53,321 bases of DNA from Planctomycetota bacterium. Its GTDB lineage: Bacteria; Planctomycetota; SZUA-567; H5-PLA8. Numbering within the stretch: the first letter of the stretch is position 1; each line of letters begins with the position of its first letter. Location of the stretch: positions 1 through 53,321 of the forward strand of contig JAKLKQ010000051.1 of assembly GCA_023150555.1 (NCBI GenBank), written 5' to 3'. A program made the position numbers and the translations under genes. The notes under the pieces are model-generated. The model worked only from the letters and a program-made list of their open reading frames with translations, was not told the DNA's origin and did not search any database. Below, in pieces: positions 8,355 through 15,426 of the stretch.

Positions 8355-9494
8355 GTGTCCATCACGCGCATGATCATCCGCGAGATCCGCAGCGGGAAGC
8401 TGAACTTCCTGCTGTGCCTCGTCACCGTCGCGGTCGCCTGCGCCGCCTTCGTCGCGCTGCTGACGATCAGCCGAGGCGCCGCGCAATCCACCAACCGTCT
8501 GCTGCGCGACATGGGCTTCAACATCCTGATCGTGCCGAAGGGCGCCGAGATGGCGCGCTACTGGTCCCTGGATTTTCCAGACGCGACCATGCCCGAGGAT
8601 TACGTGGAGAAGCTCAGCAAGAGCGACGTCACCGCCGAGCACTTCGTCGCCAAGCTCCAGACGCTGACCGTCGTCGACGGCCAGAAGGTCGTGCTGACCG
8701 GTGTGCTGCCCGAGTTGGGCAACGTGGGCCGCACGCGCAAGAAGAAGGCCCCGATGGGCTACGACGTGCCGCAGGGCGAGGCGTTCGCCGGCTCGGGACT
8801 CGCCAAGAGCCTGAAGCTGGCGCCCGGCGGTTCCGTGACCGTCATGGACAAGGTTTTCAAGGTGTCCAAGGTGCTGCCCGAAACCGGCACGATGGAGGAC
8901 ATCCGCCTCTTCACGCACCTGCACGACGTCCAGCCTCTGCTGGACAAGGAAGGCAAGATCAACGCCATCGACGCGCTGGGCTGCCGGTGCTACCACGGCG
9001 ACGACTTCATGGGGCAGATCACGAGCGAAGTGAACGGCGTGCTTCCGGACGTGCAGATCCAGCACTACAAGTCCATCGCCATCGCGCGCGAACTGACGCG
9101 CCGCCAGTTCGACGCCTGGGCGGAAGCGGTGATGATCGCGGTCCTGGCGTTGGGCGCCTGCGCCATCGCCGCACTGACGTACTTGAACGTGCGCCACCGC
9201 CGCCACGAGATCGGCCTGCTGCGCACCGTCGGCGTCGGCACGCCCCGCATCGCGTGGCTCTTCCTCGGCAAGGCAATCCTCTACGCGCTGCTGGGCGCGA
9301 GCCTGGGCTTCGCGCTGGGGTACGGCGCCGCCACCGTGTGGGGGCCCGGCGTGGCCGCCGGCAAGATCGAACTCGATCCGCTGCTGCTGGCCTACGCGCT
9401 CTCCGGCGCGCCGCTGGTCGCGATCCTTTTCGGCGCCGTGCCCATCCTGCATGGCCTGATGCTGGACCCGGCTTTCATCCTGAGGGAGGAATAA
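8355..9494 (+). CDS. FtsX/MacB-type ABC transporter permease with periplasmic Cys-x-Cys
   Basis: The start is GTG, supported by GGAGG seven bases upstream. The 379-residue protein has the MacB/LolC layout: one membrane helix near 17-39, a large extracytoplasmic domain (about 40-240), and three helices at about 242-265, 285-310 and 340-370. The conserved cytoplasmic loop phrase RHRRHEIGLLRTVGVGTPRI is typical of FtsX-like permeases. The extracytoplasmic domain carries Cys210-Arg-Cys212 followed by His214, which could bind metal or form a disulfide. Its ATPase partner is encoded seven bases downstream. Such pairs usually move lipids or peptides or do mechanical work across the envelope rather than simple import. 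Confidence 0.85.
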   Translation: MSITRMIIREIRSGKLNFLLCLVTVAVACAAFVALLTISRGAAQSTNRLLRDMGFNILIVPKGAEMARYWSLDFPDATMPEDYVEKLSKSDVTAEHFVAKLQTLTVVDGQKVVLTGVLPELGNVGRTRKKKAPMGYDVPQGEAFAGSGLAKSLKLAPGGSVTVMDKVFKVSKVLPETGTMEDIRLFTHLHDVQPLLDKEGKINAIDALGCRCYHGDDFMGQITSEVNGVLPDVQIQHYKSIAIARELTRRQFDAWAEAVMIAVLALGACAIAALTYLNVRHRRHEIGLLRTVGVGTPRIAWLFLGKAILYALLGASLGFALGYGAATVWGPGVAAGKIELDPLLLAYALSGAPLVAILFGAVPILHGLMLDPAFILREE

Positions 9495-9501
9495 ACGCGC
9501 C

Positions 9502-10203
9502 ATGATCACTGCGCGGAATCTCGTGAAGCGCTACCGCAAGGACGAGTCCGTCGTCGAGGCGCTGGCCGGCGTCTCGCTGGAGGTCGCGAAGGGCGAGTTC
9601 GTCGTCGTACGCGGCAAGTCCGGCAGCGGCAAGACCACGCTCCTGAACGTGCTCGCCGGGCTGGCACGGCCCAGCGCGGGCGAGGTCGAAGTCGCGGGCG
9701 TGCGCATCGACCGGTTGGACGGCGCGGGCTCCGCGGCCTTCCGCGCGAAGCACGTCGGCGTCGTCTTCCAGATGTTCCACCTGATCCCGTATTTGGGCCT
9801 GCTCGAGAACGTGATGCTGCCCTGCATGGCCCCGGGCAACGGGACCTCTCGCGGCGAGTTGCTCGAACGCGCGCGAGAGATCCTCAAGGAGTTCGGACTT
9901 GCCGAACGCGCCACGCACCTGCCGGGCGAATGCAGCGCAGGCGAACGCCAGCGCACCGCCCTGGCGCGCGCGATCTTGCGCAAGCCCGAGCTGCTGCTGG
10001 CCGACGAGCCCACCGGGAACCTCGACCCCGAGAACGCCCGCACGGTGCTCGACTGCATGAAGCGTTACCAGGCGCAGGGCGGCACGATCCTGCTCGTCAC
10101 GCACCACCAGCTCCCGGGGCTGGAGGACGTGAAGATCCGCGACATCGAGATGGTCGGTGGTCGCATAGCCGGCGCGCCCCTCGAAGCGTTGGCGCAGGCG
10201 TAA
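9502..10203 (+). CDS. LolD/MacB-type ABC transporter ATPase
   Basis: The 233-residue protein has Walker A GKSGSGKT, Walker B LLLADEPTGNLDP and the FQMFHLIPYLGLLENVMLP stretch typical of the LolD/MacB/FtsE family. The ABC signature is altered from LSGGE to CSAGERQR, keeping Ser but changing the first Leu and the second Gly. The substitution may tune ATPase rate and is worth noting because the other motifs are canonical. It is the last gene of the plus-strand run and faces the dioxygenase gene, which ends 20 bp away on the other strand. It pairs with the permease immediately upstream. Confidence 0.87.
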   Translation: MITARNLVKRYRKDESVVEALAGVSLEVAKGEFVVVRGKSGSGKTTLLNVLAGLARPSAGEVEVAGVRIDRLDGAGSAAFRAKHVGVVFQMFHLIPYLGLLENVMLPCMAPGNGTSRGELLERAREILKEFGLAERATHLPGECSAGERQRTALARAILRKPELLLADEPTGNLDPENARTVLDCMKRYQAQGGTILLVTHHQLPGLEDVKIRDIEMVGGRIAGAPLEALAQA

Positions 10204-10223
10204 GGCTTCGTCAAACAGCGTAC

Positions 10224-11054
10224 TCAGTGTGCCAGTGACTTCTCGGCCTTGCGCTGTTCGGCGCTGGCCTCGACCCACTTTCGGTTGATTTCGCTCGGAT
10301 CCGAGAAGACATTGCCCGCACGATCGCGCCCGCGCGCCAGGTAGATCTGGTGCAGGTGGCGCTTGTAGGCATCGGATTCCGGCAAGAAGCGCGCCGTCGT
10401 GGAGAAGTAGCGCATCGTGTAGCCACAGCGGCGCTGCGTGCTGGTGTTGTAGTTGCTGCCGTGCATCAGCTTGGCGTGGTGGATGCTGCACTGGTTGGGC
10501 TTCAGCACGATGTCCACGGCCTTGGACTCGTCGCGGCGCTCGCGCCGGATCTCCGTCGAGAAGACGTGCTTCTCCGGGTTCTGCACCGGATCGTACGGCG
10601 AGTACCCGTCGTGGTGCGTGGCCGGAATCACGCGCATGCAACCGTTCTCCGGGATCGACGGATCGATCGCCAGCCACACCGTGACGACTTCCATCGGCCG
10701 CACCGCGTGACCCCAGTACGCGCTGTCTTCGTGCCACGGCACGCGCTTGCCGTTGCCCGCGGGCTTGCAGATGAAGTGGCTGGACCAGAGGCCGATATCG
10801 GGGCCGATCAGATCTTCGACCAGGTCCAGCACCTGATCGTTGAAGAGCCAGCGAAAGAGCGCCAAATCGGTGAAGTGCGGCACGTCCATGTGTTCGGGCG
10901 ATTTGCCCGTGCGGGCCTGGAAGTCGATCAGCTTCGTCTCGAAGTGGCGCTTCAGCGCGTCGAACTCGTCCGGCGGCAGCAGCGCCTTATCGAAGACGAC
11001 GTACCCCTGTTCCTTGAAGAATCGGACCTGCTCGGCATCTAGACGCTTGGGCAT
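10224..11054 (-). CDS. Phytanoyl-CoA dioxygenase (PhyH) family protein
   Basis: This non-haem iron and 2-oxoglutarate-dependent oxygenase is 276 residues from the ATG at 11054, which I prefer over an ATG 42 bases further out because AAAAGGAG precedes it. The iron ligands are visible as His108-x-Asp110 (VPWHEDSAYWG) and the distal His198 (MHGSNYN), with Arg in TQRRCGY as the likely 2-oxoglutarate contact. Family members hydroxylate diverse small molecules, and the substrate cannot be told from sequence. The gene is divergent from an AraC regulator that starts 99 bp away, so that regulator probably controls it. Confidence 0.85.
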   Translation of the reverse strand: MPKRLDAEQVRFFKEQGYVVFDKALLPPDEFDALKRHFETKLIDFQARTGKSPEHMDVPHFTDLALFRWLFNDQVLDLVEDLIGPDIGLWSSHFICKPAGNGKRVPWHEDSAYWGHAVRPMEVVTVWLAIDPSIPENGCMRVIPATHHDGYSPYDPVQNPEKHVFSTEIRRERRDESKAVDIVLKPNQCSIHHAKLMHGSNYNTSTQRRCGYTMRYFSTTARFLPESDAYKRHLHQIYLARGRDRAGNVFSDPSEINRKWVEASAEQRKAEKSLAH

Positions 11055-11153
11055 GGCGGGCTCCTTTTCGGGTTCGCAACCATTAACGCGATGCATCCTA
11101 GATCACTTATAATGACTTTTCTTGGCCTATAATCGCATTATTATTGAATTTTA
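11055..11153. promoter_or_regulatory. Divergent AT-rich control region between PhyH and AraC genes
   Basis: This 99-bp gap is far richer in A and T than its surroundings. TATAAT occurs twice on the plus strand, at 11108-11113 and 11128-11133, 20 bp apart. ATAAT (11129-11133) and ATTAT (11137-11141) form an inverted repeat with spacer CGC. Either TATAAT could be a -10 element for the AraC gene, and the second leaves a leader of only about 13 bases. No strong -35 is seen. Confidence 0.45.
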
Positions 11154-12005
11154 ATGATATCCGCCCGCATCCCGCGCTTGCGCATCCGCGACTACGTCCC
11201 GCGCGGCCAGTGGTACCACGTCGCACGCCACGAGGCCGTCTCCGGACGCGGAGGCTCGCCGCACCGCCACGACTTTCCCGAGGTCTTCTGGGTCGAACGC
11301 GGCGCCGTCACCCACACCGTCAACGGCACGAAGCAGTCCCTGCGCGCGGGCGACCTGACCTTGATCCGCCCGGACGACGCGCACGTCTTCCGCAGCACGC
11401 CTGTCGCGTCTGTATGCATGGTGAACGTCGCCTTCCCTGCCGCGCATCTGGATGCCTTTCGCGCCCGGCATTTCGCGAAGGGCCGCCCGTGGCCGTGGCG
11501 CGGCGATCGGCTCCCGGCGCGCGTGCGCATCGGCGCCGAGGACCTGCCGCGAATGGCGTGGCTGGCCGACGAACTGGCGCGCGGCCCGCAGACGCGCCTG
11601 CGCCTGGAGGCGTTTCTCGCCGGACTGCTGCTGTGCGTCGAACGCGCGGGCGACGCCCCGGCCCACGGACACCTGCCCGAGTGGCTGCGCGCGGCCTTGC
11701 GCGACTTCGCGCGGCCCGACCACTTCGCCGGGGGCGTCCCGGAACTCGCGCGGCTGGCGGGGCGCACGCAAGAGCACGTCAGCCGAGTGGTGCGCAAGCA
11801 CATGGACTGTACGACGACGGATCTCGTCAACGACCTGCGCCTCGAGTACGCCGCGCGCGAACTGGGCATGTCGGGCAGGCCCATCCTCGAAATCGCGCTC
11901 GACGCGGGCTTCGAGAACCTTAGCTATTTCTACCGCCTCTTCACGCGCCGCTTCGGCGCGACGCCCAAGCAGCACCGCCGACACCGGCAGGGCCTGGTCG
12001 GCTAG
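11154..12005 (+). CDS. AraC-family transcriptional regulator with cupin sensor domain
   Basis: The 283-residue protein starts with a cupin-like sensing domain (about 1-110), including SPHRHDFPEVFWVERGAVTH and LRAGDLTLIRPDDAHVF, the pattern of AraC proteins that bind sugars or other small ligands. The C-terminal 100 residues hold two helix-turn-helix motifs, GVPELARLAGRTQEHVSRVV and SGRPILEIALDAGFENLSYF followed by FYRLFTRRFGATPKQHRR, the classical AraC signature. No good Shine-Dalgarno is visible before the ATG at 11154, and the likely leader is very short. The divergent PhyH gene is the obvious target. Confidence 0.9.
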   Translation: MISARIPRLRIRDYVPRGQWYHVARHEAVSGRGGSPHRHDFPEVFWVERGAVTHTVNGTKQSLRAGDLTLIRPDDAHVFRSTPVASVCMVNVAFPAAHLDAFRARHFAKGRPWPWRGDRLPARVRIGAEDLPRMAWLADELARGPQTRLRLEAFLAGLLLCVERAGDAPAHGHLPEWLRAALRDFARPDHFAGGVPELARLAGRTQEHVSRVVRKHMDCTTTDLVNDLRLEYAARELGMSGRPILEIALDAGFENLSYFYRLFTRRFGATPKQHRRHRQGLVG

Positions 12006-12056
12006 CAGCCTTTCTCCTCCTTATCCGCGTCGGCCTCGGAGCGGCCTGGATTTTCC

Positions 12057-12099
12057 TTGACCGGTATTCCATATTCGGTACTATGTTCCGTATATGGAA
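12057..12099 (+). promoter_or_regulatory. IclR gene promoter with operator half-sites; likely leaderless start
   Basis: TTGACC (12057-12062), a 16-base spacer and TACTAT (12079-12084) make a strong sigma-70-type promoter. Transcription would begin about 12091-12094, at or next to the ATG at 12094, and no ribosome site lies upstream. TTCCATATTCGG (12067-12078) fills the spacer, and the near-palindrome TTCCGTATATGGAA (12086-12099) covers the start point and start codon, as expected for self-repression. Confidence 0.65.
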
Positions 12100-12876
12100 C
12101 TTCGAGGCCCCGACCCCTCCCCGGCCCTCACCCGCGGCCTGGCCCTGCTGCAACGCCTGAGCCAGGACGGGCCCAGTTCCCTCGAACAACTCGCGCGCCG
12201 CACCGCCTGGCCCAAGACCAGCGTCTTGAGGCTGCTGACCAGCCTGGAGGGTTTCGGCGCCGTCACCCGCGACCCCGACGACCTGCGTTACCGCGCGGCG
12301 CTGCGCCTGGTGCCCTTCGCGCCTGTCGCCGACGACCTGCTCGGCCGCGCCGCCGCTGCGATGAAGGCCCTGGGCCGTGCGACGGGGCACACGGCGGAAG
12401 TTCTCGCCTTCGACGGCCGGGAGCTTTCGCTGGTCGACCGCTGCGAGCCCGAGCAACGCGAGGTCTACGTCCGTGCGCGGATCGGCTGGCGCCCGGATAT
12501 GAAGGAGGCCTTCGCGCTGACGGTGGCGCTGCTGGCCTTCGGCCTGCGCAACGAAAAGGCGTGGCCCAAGCCCGCCGCCGCATGGTACTGGAAGAACGGC
12601 CACCGGACGCCGATCACGCGCGCCGCATTGAAAAAATGGATCGCGCGCGTGCGCGGCGAACATTTCGCCGTCTGCCTGCACCCGAATGCCAACGGCGTGC
12701 GGCGCTACATCGCGCCGGTCTTCTCCGCGCAAGGCGCGCTGTGGGGCGTGCTCTCGCTGGCCGCCGTCAACGCGCCCGAAAAAGGCGCGGCGCACCAGGA
12801 CCTGATCCGCAAGGTAAAGGAGGCGGCCCGCGCTCTGAGCGCCCCGGCGCCCGCCGCCCGTTCGCTCGCATCGTGA
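12094..12876 (+). CDS. IclR-family transcriptional regulator
   Basis: The 260-residue protein has the winged helix of IclR proteins at about 9-68 (ALTRGLALLQRLSQDGPSS, LEQLARRTAWPKTSVLRLL, LEGFGAVTRDPDDLRYR) and a C-terminal GAF-like effector domain (about 80-250). IclR proteins control catabolic genes in response to small metabolites. The start fits the family's normal N-terminus, yet the ATG has no ribosome site and sits about 10 bases after a -10 box, so the mRNA is probably leaderless. The sulfatase gene starts 28 bp after the stop with its own ribosome site, so the two are likely cotranscribed and the regulator probably responds to a product of the sulfatase pathway. Confidence 0.85.
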   Translation: MELRGPDPSPALTRGLALLQRLSQDGPSSLEQLARRTAWPKTSVLRLLTSLEGFGAVTRDPDDLRYRAALRLVPFAPVADDLLGRAAAAMKALGRATGHTAEVLAFDGRELSLVDRCEPEQREVYVRARIGWRPDMKEAFALTVALLAFGLRNEKAWPKPAAAWYWKNGHRTPITRAALKKWIARVRGEHFAVCLHPNANGVRRYIAPVFSAQGALWGVLSLAAVNAPEKGAAHQDLIRKVKEAARALSAPAPAARSLAS

Positions 12877-12904
12877 CCGTTTAGAAGGAGAGGAAGCACG
12901 CGCC

Positions 12905-14374
12905 ATGCGCATCGTCTACATCGACATCGACAGCCTTCGTCCCGACCACCTGGGCTGCTACGGCTACCACCGCAAGACCTCGCCGAACATCGACGCGCTG
13001 GCCGCGCAGGGCGTGCGCTTCGAAAATTTCTACGCGACCGACACGCCCTGCCTGCCGTCGCGCACTGCGATGTTCAGCGGGCGCTTCGGCACCTCGACGG
13101 GCTGCATCAACCACGGCGGCACCAACGCGGACATCCGCGTCGAGGGCCCGGGCCGCGGCTTCCGCAGCGAAAGCACCAACCACGCGCTGGGCGAACGGCT
13201 GCGCATGGCCGGCTGGTACACCTGTTCGATCTCGCCCTTCCCGCACCGCCACAGCGCATACCAGATCGTCGAGGGCTTCCACGAGACCCACGACACCGGG
13301 CACAACGGGCACGAGCGCGCTGACGAGGTCTGGCCTACGGTCGAGCGCTGGCTCGACGCCAACAAGAGCCGCGACCAATGGTTCCTGCACGTCAACTACT
13401 GGGATCCGCACACGCCCTATCAGGTTCCATTGGAGTACGGCGAGCCCTTCAAGGACGATCCTCCTCCCGCGTGGGTCACGCAGGAGGTCATCGACAAGCA
13501 CCGCGCGAGTTACTCGCGGCACGAGGCCCGCTGCACGCACGACACCGACCGGCCCTTCAACTGGCCGCGCGGCGTCGGCGAGATCAAGAACGTCGCCGAC
13601 TGGAAGAAATGGATCGACGGCTACGACACCGGCATCCATTACGCGGATCATCACCTCGGGAAGATCGTCGAAAAACTCAAAGCGCTGGACCTTTACGAAG
13701 ACACTGCGATCGTCGTCAGCGCCGACCACGGCGAAAACCACGGTGAACTGGAGATCTACGGCGACCACCAGACCGCCGACCAGATCTGCAACCGCGTCCC
13801 GCTGGTCGTGAAGTGGCCGGGGCTGACCGACGACAAGAAGGGAAAAGCCTTCGCAGGGCTGCACTACAACCTGGACCTCGCCTCGACGCTGGTCGACCTC
13901 TGCGGCAGCAAGCAGCCGCAATCATGGGACGGCCTGAGCTTCGCGAAGACGCTGAAGCAGGGCGCCGACGCCGGCCGGCCGTCGCTGGTACTCAGCCAGG
14001 CGGCGTGGAGCTGCCAGCGCAGCGCGCGCTGGGACGACTGGCTGCTGATCCGCACCTACCACACCGGACAGAAGAACTTCCCGAAGTACATGCTCTTCAA
14101 CGTGAAGGAAGACCCGCACGAGCAGCACAACCTCGCCGCCGCGCGCCCCGACTTGGTCGGCAAGGGCCTCGAGATCCTCGACGATTTCGTCGCCTACAAC
14201 CTGCGCCGCAGCGGCCGGCCGGACCCGCTCTTCGAGGTCATAGCCGAGGGCGGCCCGCTGCACGCGCACGACAAGGACCTGGCGAAGTACTGCGAGCGCC
14301 TGCGCAAGACGGACCGCGCGCAGCACGCCGAGTGGCTGGAGAAGCACGGCGGGCTACCGCACGGCGAAGAATAG
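12905..14374 (+). CDS. Sulfatase (formylglycine-dependent, arylsulfatase/heparan-type)
   Basis: The 489-residue enzyme has the sulfatase core. Asp7 and Asp9 of YIDIDSLRPDHLGCYGY are metal ligands. Cys49 in CLPSR is the residue converted to formylglycine. HVNYWDPHTPYQ and ADHGENHG (near residue 275) supply further active-site residues, and the C-terminal part contains LFNVKEDPHEQHNLA, common to family S1. There is no signal peptide, so it appears cytoplasmic or is exported in an unusual way. The Cys-type site would need an anaerobic or aerobic maturase encoded elsewhere. GAAGGAGAGG precedes the start. It follows the IclR gene by 28 bp and ends at a terminator. Confidence 0.9.
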   Translation: MRIVYIDIDSLRPDHLGCYGYHRKTSPNIDALAAQGVRFENFYATDTPCLPSRTAMFSGRFGTSTGCINHGGTNADIRVEGPGRGFRSESTNHALGERLRMAGWYTCSISPFPHRHSAYQIVEGFHETHDTGHNGHERADEVWPTVERWLDANKSRDQWFLHVNYWDPHTPYQVPLEYGEPFKDDPPPAWVTQEVIDKHRASYSRHEARCTHDTDRPFNWPRGVGEIKNVADWKKWIDGYDTGIHYADHHLGKIVEKLKALDLYEDTAIVVSADHGENHGELEIYGDHQTADQICNRVPLVVKWPGLTDDKKGKAFAGLHYNLDLASTLVDLCGSKQPQSWDGLSFAKTLKQGADAGRPSLVLSQAAWSCQRSARWDDWLLIRTYHTGQKNFPKYMLFNVKEDPHEQHNLAAARPDLVGKGLEILDDFVAYNLRRSGRPDPLFEVIAEGGPLHAHDKDLAKYCERLRKTDRAQHAEWLEKHGGLPHGEE

Positions 14375-14392
14375 CCTCGACTCCGCAGAACG

Positions 14393-14426
14393 GGCCCGCC
14401 CGGCACTCTCGGGCGGGCCTTCCTGT
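14393..14426 (+). terminator. Rho-independent terminator after the sulfatase gene
   Basis: GGCCCGCCCG (14393-14402) pairs perfectly with CGGGCGGGCC (14410-14419) across a 7-base loop, followed by TTCCTGTTT. It begins 19 bases after the sulfatase stop. Confidence 0.75.
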
Positions 14427-14519
14427 TTCCCGGCCTTTTCCGAACCCCCGCCCTGCGCTATAGTTTTCCTCGCCGCGCAGCACAAGCACCAGAACATCCT
14501 TAATAAGGAGCATGGACAC

Positions 14520-15422
14520 ATGCTTTCCATAGACCTGAAGGGCAAACGTGCCTTCGTGGCGGGCGTCGCCGACGACAACGGGTACGGCTGGGCCATCGCG
14601 AAGGCGCTCGCGCAGGCCGGCGCCAGCGTCTGCGTCGGAACCTGGCCGCCCGTGCTGAGCCTCTTTCAGAAGGGCCTGGAACGCGACAAGTTCGACACTG
14701 CGCTGCCCGGCGGCGGGAAGTTCACGATCGAGAAGATCTACCCCCTTGACGCCGTCTTCGATACGCCCGAGGACGTGCCGGAGAACATCAAAGAGGACAA
14801 GCGCTACAAGGAACTGAGCGGCTACACGGTGCAGGAAGTCGCCGACGCGATGAAGCGCGACTTCGGCGAGAAGAGCGTCGATGTCCTCGTGCACAGCCTC
14901 GCCAACGGCCCCGAGGTCAAGAACCCGCTGCTGAAGACCAGCCGCAAGGGCTACCTCGCCGCGGTCGGCGCCAGCGCGTACTCGATGGTGAGCATAGTGC
15001 AGCGCTTCGGGCCACTGCTGCGCCCGAACGCCGCGGCGGTCTCGCTCACGTACATGGCCTCCGAGCGCGCCGTGCCGGGCTACGGCGGCGGCATGAGCAG
15101 CGCGAAGGCCGCGCTAGAAAGCGACACGCGGGTGCTGGCCTACGAAGCCGGGCGCGAATTCGGCGTGCGCGTGAACACCATCAGCGCCGGCCCGCTGCCC
15201 AGCCGCGCGGCCAAGGCCATCGGCACCATCGAACTGATGTGCGCGTACTACAAGAAAAACAGCGCGCTGCCCGAGAACAACACGGCGGAGGACGTCGGGC
15301 ACACCGCCGCGTTCCTCTGTTCGCCGCTCGGCGCCGGCATCACCGGCGCGACGGTCTACGTGGACAAGGGTTACCACTCGATGGGCATGAATCCCACGGC
15401 CTTCGAACAGCCGCAGGCGTAA
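14520..15422 (+). CDS. fabI: Enoyl-[acyl-carrier-protein] reductase, plant/chlamydial type
   Basis: FabI reduces enoyl-ACP with NADH in the last step of fatty-acid elongation. The 300-residue protein is longer than the E. coli type (262) and carries the loop insertion after the first strand-helix units (about 45-90, WPPVLSLFQKGLERDKFD and the region that follows) found in plant, apicomplexan and chlamydial enzymes. The NAD site is GVADDNGYGWAIAKALA. The active-site block is TYMASERAVPGYGGGMSSAK, with catalytic Tyr and Lys, also of the plant/chlamydial kind. AAGGAG lies 12 bases before the ATG, and a TATAGT box at 14459-14464 may be its -10. It is 4 bp upstream of the pyrophosphorylase gene. 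Confidence 0.92.
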   Translation: MLSIDLKGKRAFVAGVADDNGYGWAIAKALAQAGASVCVGTWPPVLSLFQKGLERDKFDTALPGGGKFTIEKIYPLDAVFDTPEDVPENIKEDKRYKELSGYTVQEVADAMKRDFGEKSVDVLVHSLANGPEVKNPLLKTSRKGYLAAVGASAYSMVSIVQRFGPLLRPNAAAVSLTYMASERAVPGYGGGMSSAKAALESDTRVLAYEAGREFGVRVNTISAGPLPSRAAKAIGTIELMCAYYKKNSALPENNTAEDVGHTAAFLCSPLGAGITGATVYVDKGYHSMGMNPTAFEQPQA

Positions 15423-15426
15423 CGCG

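Noticed and set aside
11055..11096. Upstream ATG at 11096 as the PhyH start
   Set aside because: It would put 14 unconserved residues before the family's normal N-terminus and place AAAAGGAG inside the gene; the ATG at 11054 fits better.
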